Assembly: GCA_031287525.1 (NCBI GenBank)
Contig: JAITSU010000073.1
Span: forward strand, 1-32,593
DNA: 32,593 nucleotides
Direction: 5' to 3'
From: Zoogloeaceae bacterium
GTDB lineage: Bacteria > Pseudomonadota > Gammaproteobacteria > Burkholderiales > Rhodocyclaceae
How positions within the stretch are numbered: position 1 is the first letter of the stretch; the number at the start of each line of letters is the position of its first letter. The notes under the pieces are model-generated. The model was not told where the DNA came from, made no database searches, and worked only from the letters and a program-made list of their open reading frames with translations. The position numbers and the translations under genes are program-made. Below are positions 26,111 through 32,593 of this stretch, in pieces.

Positions 26111-26212
26111 TTTCGGGGGCTGGAAAGCATTTTAGGCTCAGGTAAGGTAGAGCCACAAGTAGGAAAACACCATTCCTGATTCTTCTGGCAACCCTGAAAG
26201 ATGGAGAAAAAA

Positions 26213-26563
26213 ATGCTACCACAAAGATTTTACTACATAGAAGATATAGCCTCGCTTCTTGGCAAAAGTGTGTCAGCAATTTACGGACATCTTAGCAGAA
26301 AACAATATGATGCCGTACCGCCTCCGATGAAGCTGGGACGGAGACTGGTTTGGTTAGTTGAAACGACAGAAGAATGGATTAATGCAAAGGTTATTTGTGC
26401 CAAAGCAGAAATTTACAAGCAAATGCAAGAAATTCATACTGCCCCCAAAAGAAGAGGCAGACCAAGCAAAGCGGAAATGAGAAAAAATGAAAACACGGAA
26501 ATAATATTAAAAATTCTTTCAAAGAATTCCCCAAAAGAGGCAAATAATGAAAAACCTGAATGA
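26213..26563 (+). CDS. AlpA/excisionase-like helix-turn-helix protein
   Basis: 116 residues from ATG 26213, which has GGAG 6 bases upstream; ATG 26201 is in frame but contains that RBS. The N-terminal half is a MerR/AlpA-type winged HTH: FYYIEDIASLLGKSVSAIYGHLSR, then PMKLGRRLVWLVETTEEWINAK. The tail is Lys-rich with KRRGRPSKAE. Such proteins act as excisionases or regulators of mobile elements. In the standard code it stops at TGA 26561; if TGA is glycine it would run to TAA at 26615, overlapping the next frame. Confidence 0.75.
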   Translation: MLPQRFYYIEDIASLLGKSVSAIYGHLSRKQYDAVPPPMKLGRRLVWLVETTEEWINAKVICAKAEIYKQMQEIHTAPKRRGRPSKAEMRKNENTEIILKILSKNSPKEANNEKPE

Positions 26564-26855
26564 TTTGATTATTTCAGAATTGTGTTATTGCTTCATCCGC
26601 CTAGGTTATGGCAATAACACAAAAGAGACTTGCAAATTAGTCAGAAACCATAGCTTTCCCAAGCTGCAACTTGGGAAAAAGTGTATCCCTATGAACTCTC
26701 AATTCAAGGATAGAAACCTGAATGACAAGCCAAAAGTAAAAGACAGTCAATTGATTATTCTGTCCACTTTCTTCGGTTTTGACGAAAAACTGCTTGATAT
26801 GATACCATTAAGAAGAAGTATATTTGTGCCGATATACTTCTTTTTTATTTTCTAA
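26547..26855 (+). CDS. Small hypothetical, possibly second HTH protein
   Basis: 102 residues starting inside the end of the previous gene (17-base overlap). The middle (TKETCKLVRNHSFPKLQLGKKCIPMNSQFKD) has the spacing of a short DNA-binding HTH of the AlpA type. The last residues (RRSIFVPIYFFFIF) are encoded by the terminator at 26813-26846, which is odd for a real C-terminus; a frame disruption near 26800 is possible. Moderate doubt that it is expressed as drawn. Confidence 0.4.
   Translation: MKNLNDLIISELCYCFIRLGYGNNTKETCKLVRNHSFPKLQLGKKCIPMNSQFKDRNLNDKPKVKDSQLIILSTFFGFDEKLLDMIPLRRSIFVPIYFFFIF
26813..26846 (+). terminator. Rho-independent terminator upstream of the mob operon
   Basis: An 11-bp stem AAGAAGTATAT / ATATACTTCTT with an 8-base loop is followed by a T run. 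It separates the small HTH genes from mobC, whose ATG comes 20 bases later. Confidence 0.85.
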
Positions 26856-26866
26856 AAACAATAATT

Positions 26867-27289
26867 ATGAATGAAAAACAAGAACATCGTAGGAAATATA
26901 TGCAAGATTATCTTGCAAAATATCGTGAAAATCATCACGAGATAAAAATAACATTTTCTAATAAAGACTACGGGGTTATACAAAAAATTGCTGAAAAGCA
27001 AGGGATGAGAGTAGCCACCTACATTCGTCAAGCCACACACGAACAATCAAAAAATCTTTACTTGTTCCCCAAAGAGTTAGAGGAACAAATAACAGGAGCT
27101 ATACGAAATATACGAGGCATAGGAAACAACATCAACCAGATTGCCAAGTATTGTAATGAGCAGGGATACTCTTCGCCTAGTGCCTTGGAAACAGTTTTTA
27201 ATTTTCTGAGAGAGATTGAAAATGAAATCAAAAATTTGAAACTGGTTATACAAGACAAAACAGAAAAACAAAAACATTTTACAAATTAA
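26867..27289 (+). CDS. mobC: MobC-like relaxosome accessory protein
   Basis: 140 residues. The N-terminal half resembles a ribbon-helix-helix DNA-binding unit (HHEIKITFSNKDYGVIQKIAEKQGMRVATYIRQA), and the C-terminal half has the MobC motif IRNIRGIGNNINQIAKYCNE followed by helices. MobC binds near oriT and helps the relaxase open the strands. The relaxase gene starts 10 bases downstream. The stop is TAA and there is no in-frame TGA. Confidence 0.85.
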   Translation: MNEKQEHRRKYMQDYLAKYRENHHEIKITFSNKDYGVIQKIAEKQGMRVATYIRQATHEQSKNLYLFPKELEEQITGAIRNIRGIGNNINQIAKYCNEQGYSSPSALETVFNFLREIENEIKNLKLVIQDKTEKQKHFTN

Positions 27290-27299
27290 CATAAAAATT

Positions 27300-28241
27300 A
27301 TGATAATAAAATCAATGAGTAGAAAAACAGCTAGTTTTTCACAACTAATAAACTACCTGAATAATGGCAGAGTAGAACAAGATGAATATTGCTTTAAGTA
27401 TAATATATACAGTCATAAACCCCACTTCATCACGAAAGAATATTCAGAGAATTACAGAAACCTAAAAAGACGAGTAAACAGTAATGCCATATATCACGAA
27501 ATAATAAGCCTTAAACATCAAAACAACCTAAGCACTCAAAAACAAAGAGAAATGCTGAAAGACTTGGCGGAGTATTATGTTAATGCCAGGGCTAATAACA
27601 ATCTTGTGTATGGAGTTATTCACGAACAACATAATCAAGTACACTGTCATTTGATGATTAGTTCAAATGAACTTGCAAGTGATAGAAATAAAAGATTAAG
27701 CAAAAAAGAATTTTCCGAAATCAAAGAGAATATTCGTAACTATGCTCACAACAAATATCCAGAATTGGAATATGAAAAAACAAGCAAAAAAGCGAGAGCT
27801 AAGACAAGAAAAATTGATAATGAAGTACAGTTAAAAAAGAGAACGGGCAAAAAATCCGATAGAGAGTTGATGAAAGAGAAACTACAAGCGATATTTAGCA
27901 AGTCAAACTCTCCACAAAGCTTTCTAAAATCCTTGGAAGCTGAAAAAATACAAGTCTACCAAAGAGGAAAAACATTTGGTTTCTTGGATGAAGCCACAGG
28001 CAAGAAGTACCGCTTAAAAACACTTGAACTTGAAAAAGAATTTATGGAAATGGATGGTTTGTTTATGAAACAAACAAAACAAGCTCCTCAGAACGAGAAC
28101 CAGAAGACAGGCAGAGACAACAAAAACCTTGCCAAGAATAGCCTTGATGAGATAGAATTCAGAGAACAAATCAAGAAGGTAAGGAAAATGCGAGAAAAAA
28201 GCAAGCAGAACGACAAAAGCAATACTTTCGCAATGTCATAG
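27300..28241 (+). CDS. mobA: MOBP-type relaxase (MobA/VirD2-like)
   Basis: 313 residues. Motif I is SFSQLINYL with Tyr19 as candidate nicking residue; motif III is HEQHNQVHCH (108-117), the HxxxxxxHxH metal-binding triad of relaxases. The C-terminal third is Lys/Glu-rich. A relaxase nicks oriT and pilots the strand to the recipient. Length is short for a MOBP relaxase, so it covers the nuclease domain and a short tail only. It ends in TAG and has no internal TGA. Gene order mobC-mobA-unknown-T4CP indicates a single mobilisation operon. Confidence 0.88.
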   Translation: MIIKSMSRKTASFSQLINYLNNGRVEQDEYCFKYNIYSHKPHFITKEYSENYRNLKRRVNSNAIYHEIISLKHQNNLSTQKQREMLKDLAEYYVNARANNNLVYGVIHEQHNQVHCHLMISSNELASDRNKRLSKKEFSEIKENIRNYAHNKYPELEYEKTSKKARAKTRKIDNEVQLKKRTGKKSDRELMKEKLQAIFSKSNSPQSFLKSLEAEKIQVYQRGKTFGFLDEATGKKYRLKTLELEKEFMEMDGLFMKQTKQAPQNENQKTGRDNKNLAKNSLDEIEFREQIKKVRKMREKSKQNDKSNTFAMS

Positions 28242-28258
28242 GGCAAGGAGTAAGCAAA

Positions 28259-28579
28259 ATGCCACAAATGAATATTTTTGAGGACATATCAAATGGATTC
28301 AAATTCAGGCTTAGCTATTTTCTTGAAAAGCTATACATATTTTCAAAAGTGAAAGATACAAAATCAAAAGCAAACGAAATTTTAACCGAGGCTGAAATAA
28401 CCGCTCAAAGTGAAATGATAAAACGGACTTTAACAGAAAGACAAAAGAAAATTGATAATGATTTAACCCCTCAAAACAATATGAGACAAGCCAAAGACTT
28501 GACTAGACAAGGAGTATACAAAACCCTTGCAAATAGAAAGAACAAGGAAAAAAGCAAAGGAAATACTTTTATAAAATAA
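28259..28579 (+). CDS. Small hypothetical protein in the mob operon
   Basis: 106 residues, hydrophilic and helical, Lys-rich at the end. AAGGAG lies 8 bases before ATG 28259, the best RBS in the operon. The C-terminus (NKEKSKGNTFIK) echoes the relaxase end (REKSKQNDKSNTFAMS), suggesting a short duplicated stretch or a common protein-interaction tail. No family recognised. Ends in TAA. Confidence 0.7.
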   Translation: MPQMNIFEDISNGFKFRLSYFLEKLYIFSKVKDTKSKANEILTEAEITAQSEMIKRTLTERQKKIDNDLTPQNNMRQAKDLTRQGVYKTLANRKNKEKSKGNTFIK

Positions 28580-28631
28580 AACTATGAAAACAAAAACAAA
28601 CTCCGAAAATTGATTTGAAAAGAGGAAGAAA

Positions 28632-30188
28632 ATGAGTGATTTGATAACTGGAACTTTCAAATTTTTGGGTAAATTCGCTCAAAAAGCACTACTCTACATC
28701 TATGCAGGGCGGCTTGATATTCGTAAGGGTACAGGGTTCTTGCATATGCTCCTAACGGGTAATGCTGGCAGTAACACAGGGGCAAGGTTCTTGTCAGAGA
28801 ACGAACAGCTAAAAATCCTTTCACCTAGCAATCAAGGCTTGCTTGTAGACGGCAAGAGTAAGCGACTAAGCCTAGAAGAGAGCTTCAAACACTTACTCAT
28901 CGTAGCCCCGACAGGAACAGGAAAGACAAGTAAGTTTGTCATCCCTAATGTTCTAGCTCTCGCCCAAAATGAAAACTCTATCATCATCACCGACCCCAGC
29001 GGAGAGATTTTTAGCCAAACTTCGGGCTATATGCAAAGTAAGGGCTTCAAAGTCTTGAAGTTTGACCCCACAGACCCCGAACATAGTATCTACTTTAACC
29101 CTTTGAGGTACATCTTCACCTACGGAACAGACTCAACAGGAAGAACAAGCACAACCAAGATAGACCCTGTAAAGGTCAGCTTGCTGGCTACAAGCCTTGT
29201 AGCCAGTAGCCTGAAAAGCCCACAAGATAGCTTCTGGAAGGCAGGAGCGGAAAGCTTGGTGGAGTTCTTTACCTACTGTCTGAAAGATACCCCTAGGGAC
29301 TATCACAACCTCTACAATGTCTACAAACTGGCGGAAGCAATGACCCCAGAGGGTAACTTGCTGGATAACTTTATGGTGAACTATGCTCACGAACAATCCC
29401 TAAAAGACAAATGGCTTTCACTCATTGGCAACTCTAACCCCACCACACAAAGCCATATTGCCACCACACAGACAGCCTTAAAGCCTCTTGCCAACGAGAG
29501 ATTAGCCAAAATCCTATCCAAAAACACGATACGATTTTCAGACCTGAAAAAAGAAAAAACTATCCTTTATCTGACTTTCCCCGTCAATGAAGCCAGTTTT
29601 TACACCTTTATCCTCAATCTTTTCTATACCCTGCTTTTCCATTCCTATATGGAAGCCATACCCAAAAAAGAAGACTTGCCCTTGTTTATCCTCTACGATG
29701 AATTCGGACATGCTAACATTCCTGACTTTGATATTATTATCACCAATATGAGAAAGTACAAAGTTAGCTTGTCCTTGGTTCTACAAAGTTTCTCACAACT
29801 TGAAACCCAGTACGGACAAGAAAAAGCAAACACAATCATTGAAGGTGGTATCAATTCAAAATTATTCTTTTCTGGAACAAGCCAAAAAACCGCCCAAGCC
29901 ATTGAAAAAATGCTAGGTAAGGTCATAAGGCAAGAAACCTATCACACAGACAGAAACGAACAAATAACCAACAGGAGCGAATACAATCTACTCAATGCTG
30001 ATGAAATCAGGACATTACCAGACAATCAGGCTTTCTTTTTGACTGGCAACAAAAGCCCGATTTTGCTTGATGTTCTGCCGTATTTTCAAAACTCAAAATT
30101 CAAGAACAAACCTAATTTTGGTGAGGCTCATATACCAGCCAACAACTACCACAAATATGAGTTGCAAAACATCCTTGATGAGGTATGA
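28632..30188 (+). CDS. VirD4/TraG-like type IV coupling protein
   Basis: 518 residues. Walker A is VAPTGTGKTS (91-100), Walker B is PLFILYDE (350-357), and the FGHANIPDFDIIITNMRKYKVSL and LVLQSFSQLE segments are typical of VirD4. The usual N-terminal transmembrane pair is missing, so the protein may be soluble or dock to a partner. It takes the relaxosome to a secretion channel; no channel genes are in view. GAGGAAG precedes ATG 28632. In the standard code it ends at TGA 30186. If TGA is glycine, reading continues 22 codons to TAA 30252, 10 bases before the next gene. An in-frame ATG at 28584 would also be usable only by reading one TGA (28611). Confidence 0.9.
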   Translation: MSDLITGTFKFLGKFAQKALLYIYAGRLDIRKGTGFLHMLLTGNAGSNTGARFLSENEQLKILSPSNQGLLVDGKSKRLSLEESFKHLLIVAPTGTGKTSKFVIPNVLALAQNENSIIITDPSGEIFSQTSGYMQSKGFKVLKFDPTDPEHSIYFNPLRYIFTYGTDSTGRTSTTKIDPVKVSLLATSLVASSLKSPQDSFWKAGAESLVEFFTYCLKDTPRDYHNLYNVYKLAEAMTPEGNLLDNFMVNYAHEQSLKDKWLSLIGNSNPTTQSHIATTQTALKPLANERLAKILSKNTIRFSDLKKEKTILYLTFPVNEASFYTFILNLFYTLLFHSYMEAIPKKEDLPLFILYDEFGHANIPDFDIIITNMRKYKVSLSLVLQSFSQLETQYGQEKANTIIEGGINSKLFFSGTSQKTAQAIEKMLGKVIRQETYHTDRNEQITNRSEYNLLNADEIRTLPDNQAFFLTGNKSPILLDVLPYFQNSKFKNKPNFGEAHIPANNYHKYELQNILDEV

Positions 30189-30264
30189 AGGAATAGGGAT
30201 ATTTCAAAGATTAGAAACAAAGTGAAAGGTTGGGTAGAAAAGATTATTTTATAACAAGAAGAGT

Positions 30265-30399
30265 ATGGAAAAAGAAAACATTACAAATGATGAACTATAC
30301 AAGCTAATCCCAGACGATTATACCCCAGAAGAAAAAGAAGAAATATTGAGGGTGATAAACGAATACAACACTATTTGCCTTGAAATTTTGAAGATGTAA
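30265..30399 (+). CDS. Small acidic hypothetical protein (44 residues)
   Basis: ATG 30265 opens a 44-codon frame ending in TAA: acidic, helical, with the run IPDDYTPEEKEEILRVINEY. AAGAAG lies 5 to 10 bases upstream. It lies 10 bases after the extended end of the coupling protein. No family recognised, but the sequence has normal protein composition. Confidence 0.5.
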   Translation: MEKENITNDELYKLIPDDYTPEEKEEILRVINEYNTICLEILKM

Positions 30400-30511
30400 A
30401 CAAGTTGTTGACAAGAAAAATAAAAATGACTTGAAAAGAAATAAATTGTAATAATAATTAAGCTATGGCATACATTTATTTCTTAACCTATTTTATACTT
30501 AAAACTATGCT

Positions 30512-32146
30512 ATGAAAGAAATAAATAATCCAAAGGAGAAAATCAAAACAAAAAAGAAAGACGAGCTTTGGTTAAGTTATGGCAGGGTTTCATCTTGGCA
30601 ACAAGTGACAGACGGGAATTGATTACCTAGCCAGAAAAAAAGATGTGCTGAATATGCAAAAAACAAGGGACATCAAATTGACAAATCCTTTGAAGATGAG
30701 GGAGTCAGCGGAGGAACGAAAGACAGACCTTGACTAAAAGCTTTATTTGAATACATAGCCCAAAACAAAGACAAAAAAATTACCCTTGTTTGTGAGGATA
30801 TGAATAGGCTTGCAAGGGATATGCTTGTCTATCTCTCCTTAAAATTGGAATTTGAAAGGAAATGAATCAAGGTGTTATATGTAAATCAGGAAATAGACGA
30901 CAGTCCACAAGGTAGAATTGTAGAGCAAATGTTTATGATGATAGCTCAGTTCTTCCGCGAGGAAAATAAACAGAGAGTAATACATAGGCAAAAATCAAGG
31001 CTTGAAGATGGTTATCGGTGTTTTGGGATACCCAAAGGCTACAAGTGGTCTACGAACAGAAAATGAGGGAAAAAATTATTACTAGATGAACCAACTTGCT
31101 ACATAGTCAAAGAAGCCTTAGAGAAATTCGCAAATGATGAAATAAAAAGAATAATTGATGTAGCCCATTTTTTATACAAAAGATGAGTGAGTATTTGAGT
31201 ATATAAAGACCCAATATCTTGAAATGATAAGCTTACAAATCATTGTACTATATATGCTATACTTAGAAATTCTTTATATGCTTGATATATAGATATGCCT
31301 GAATGGTGAATAAATAAAGTCAAATGAAAACATAAAGCAATAATAAGTCTTGAAACTCATAATAAAATTTTGAGGAGAATAAAAGAAATAGGAATAGAAA
31401 AATGATTTATAACTGAAAAAATGGAAATTGGTGAAAATAGAATTGATAGAACTAATGATTTCCCTTTGAGGTGAGCATTATATTGTCAAGTATCAAAAAC
31501 CATGTTGACTTGATGATGGTCAAGAGGAAGACATTGAGACAGATTTCCATATTACATATATTCAAATAAATCACCAATGAGGAACAAGAGTATAAGTAGA
31601 GACAAGCTACATCAAGAGTTTGAAGAATTATTGCAAAGATTACAACCAAGCGAAAGAGTAATACAAGTTTTTCAGTTGAGCTTGCAAAGACTAATTGAAG
31701 AAAGTGGTAATGATAAAGATTTGGTTATAACATCCTTAAAGAATAACTTAAAGAGTGTTGATGACAAAGTTCAAAGATACATAGATAGAATTTGAAAGAC
31801 AGAAGATGAAGACTTAATTTCAAACTATGAAAATGAGCTAAAAAAACTTTATGCAGAAAAAGACCAAATTTCAGACAGGATTGATGAAGAAAAAAATAGA
31901 GTTTGAAACCCGAATAAAATAAATTTTGATGACATAAAAAATGCCTTACAAATGCGGAGAAACTGAGACATTAACACCAAGAAAAAGCTTATTTCAAACA
32001 TTTTCCCAGAGTGATTGCCAGTAACCACAGAAAGGCATCTTTGAACCCCTAAGTTATCGCTTCCTTATCAAATATTGGAAGCTTGAAAGGTATCAAAAAA
32101 TCATATGGTGGAGCTAATTTGACAAAATTTAAACCTATTGTCTTAA
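30512..32146 (+). CDS. Large serine recombinase encoded with UGA as glycine (code 25)
   Basis: From ATG 30512 one frame runs 544 codons to TAA 32144 with no TAA or TAG and 22 TGA codons. With TGA as Gly the protein is a complete large serine recombinase. The catalytic domain has YGRVSS (Ser27 nucleophile), DEGVSGGTKDRPG-L with TGA as Gly74 (30731), CEDMNRLARD, and EFERKG-IKVLYV with TGA as Gly118 (30863). The recombinase domain follows from about 190, then a zinc-ribbon-like segment LRGALYC...LTGGWSRGRHGDRFPYY with four TGA-encoded glycines, and a coiled-coil end. TGG is used for Trp five times, so TGA is not Trp. The zinc ribbon keeps only one of four Cys. Integrates or excises the mobile element. 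A standard-code host would make only a 36-residue stub. Confidence 0.9.
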
Positions 32147-32185
32147 TAATATTTACCGAGTAAATGAATTAAGCGACAAACTTAA

Positions 32186-32238
32186 ACAACCGACAAGAAA
32201 CTTTGTATGCCATACAATACTCCACCCGAAACGGTTGT
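32186..32238. repeat. Nested inverted repeats, candidate recombinase attachment site
   Basis: A perfect palindrome TTGTATG-C-CATACAA (32203-32217) lies between outer arms ACAACCG (32186-32192) and CGGTTGT (32232-32238), 40 bases after the recombinase stop. Attachment sites of large serine recombinases are about 40-50 bases, imperfectly symmetric and usually next to the gene. Arm spacing is unequal (10 and 14 bases). Function is inference. Confidence 0.4.
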
Positions 32239-32396
32239 AGTATATTTATATAAATTAATTTGTCAAAAAAATCACTATTTATTTTTAGTAAAAACAAAAT
32301 TTATTTGACTTCCTCCGCCAAATTACTAGAATAGCAGAGGTTGAAATAATCTGTATAAAACTGATAAGTTAATTAATGGGTAATTATTTACCTCAT

Positions 32397-32422
32397 AAAA
32401 ACACCGTAGCGGAGGTGTTTTT
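32397..32422. terminator. Bidirectional rho-independent terminator
   Basis: AAAAACACC, an 8-base loop, then GGTGTTTTT form a 9-bp stem with T runs on both strands. It lies 250 bases after the recombinase stop. The 32147-32593 stretch has no protein gene that I can support in either the standard code or code 25. Confidence 0.75.
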
Positions 32423-32475
32423 ATGTTATTTATAAAAAAATTTGCAAAATTTGTTGTTTTTCATATTATAAACTA

Positions 32476-32580
32476 GCTGAATAAACCGTAAAAACTTGAT
32501 ACAAGTAGTTAAAATGGGGCAATTGTTCCTAAAACTATTTGTATTTTTAATGGTTTTATTCAGCAGGAATGATTGTCCCA
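32476..32580. repeat. Two interleaved inverted repeats at the window end
   Basis: Repeat A: GCTGAATAAACC (32476-32487) with GGTTTTATTCAGC (32552-32564). Repeat B: TGGGGCAATTGTTCCT (32515-32530) with AGGAATGATTGTCCCA (32565-32580), 13 of 16 matching. The arms interleave A-B-A'-B', as in a pseudoknot. The last bases add GTCCC / GGGAC (32575-32593). It could be an oriT, an element end or a structured RNA; the window ends here. Confidence 0.5.
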
Positions 32581-32593
32581 CATTATAGGGGAC

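Noticed and set aside
30408-30436. TTGACA at 30408 as recombinase promoter
   Set aside because: No acceptable -10 box at 16-18 bases spacing.
30465-30511. Short hydrophobic frame MAYIYFLTYFILKTML as a leader peptide
   Set aside because: Only 16-19 codons, no RBS and no regulatory structure seen.
30872-31066. Separate 64-residue resolvase fragment as a truncated or pseudogene recombinase
   Set aside because: It is one piece of the single TGA-containing frame 30512-32146; the only interruptions are TGA and they sit on glycine positions, so decay is a worse explanation than recoding.
31577-31795. Stand-alone 72-residue ORF
   Set aside because: Same frame as the recombinase and bounded only by TGA; it is the C-terminal coiled-coil part.
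30512-32146. UGA read as tryptophan (code 4) instead of glycine
   Set aside because: TGG is still used for Trp in the gene and TGA falls on glycine positions such as RPG-L and LTGG; Trp there would not fit the family.
32305-32333. TTGACT-17-AGAATA as a promoter
   Set aside because: The -10 match is poor and no gene follows within the window.
1-32593. CRISPR arrays, rRNA and tRNA genes
   Set aside because: I saw no regularly spaced repeats, no rRNA stretches and no convincing tRNA cloverleaf, including none for a UCA-anticodon glycine tRNA; a dedicated tRNA scan was not possible.

Overview
The window joins two very different kinds of DNA. Positions 1 to about 24,950 are GC-rich (roughly 60%) and carry conserved genes of a Gram-negative proteobacterium: TamA/TamB, NadC, YbaK-type deacylase, an NSS transporter, a TrpB2-like enzyme, CoaE-ZapD-YacG, an M23 peptidase, a DUF721 protein, LpxC and an ABC-F ATPase. 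The coaE-zapD-yacG run and the lpxC / DUF721 / M23 neighbourhood fit a beta- or gammaproteobacterium, most likely betaproteobacterial; I cannot name the genus. Positions of about 25,000 to 32,593 become progressively AT-rich and hold a mobilisation module (HTH regulators, MobC, MOBP-type relaxase, VirD4-like coupling protein) followed by a large serine recombinase that is open only if UGA is read as glycine (translation table 25, known from Absconditabacteria/SR1 and Gracilibacteria/BD1-5).

Layout. 1-5.4 kb: repeat-rich start, tamA and tamB. 5.4-9.4 kb: accessory block of lower GC with a TIR-transmembrane-LRR protein, a lipoprotein, an attC-like integron recombination site between two small same-strand genes, palindromic repeats and the N-terminal scrap of a REP-associated transposase. 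9.4-19.1 kb: mostly housekeeping genes (nadC, ybaK, NSS transporter, trpB2-like, SPOR protein, coaE, zapD, yacG, M23 peptidase, DUF721, lpxC). 19.1-21.4 kb: probable restriction-modification pair (HARE-HTH/GIY-YIG nuclease plus NPPY adenine methylase) with a long inverted repeat between the two genes. 21.4-25 kb: MaoC hydratase, a Phd-like antitoxin/zeta-like toxin pair with a visible promoter-operator, and an ABC-F ATPase. 25-32.6 kb: the mobile element.

How it fits together. TamA and TamB form the envelope translocation and assembly module. LpxC, the M23 peptidase, ZapD and the SPOR protein all serve envelope growth and division. Accessory genes sit between conserved operons, often bounded by short palindromic repeats that have become the first or last codons of neighbouring genes. 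The terminal element has relaxase, accessory protein, coupling protein and recombinase but no type IV secretion channel in view, so it looks mobilisable rather than self-transmissible.

The main discovery candidate is the serine recombinase at 30,512-32,146: 544 codons with 22 in-frame TGA codons and no TAA or TAG until the end, with TGA falling on glycine positions of the family. A standard-code annotation would shatter it. The coupling protein may also read through a TGA. Whether the recoded segment is truly joined to the proteobacterial DNA (transfer from an epibiont, for example) or is an assembly chimera cannot be settled from the sequence alone.
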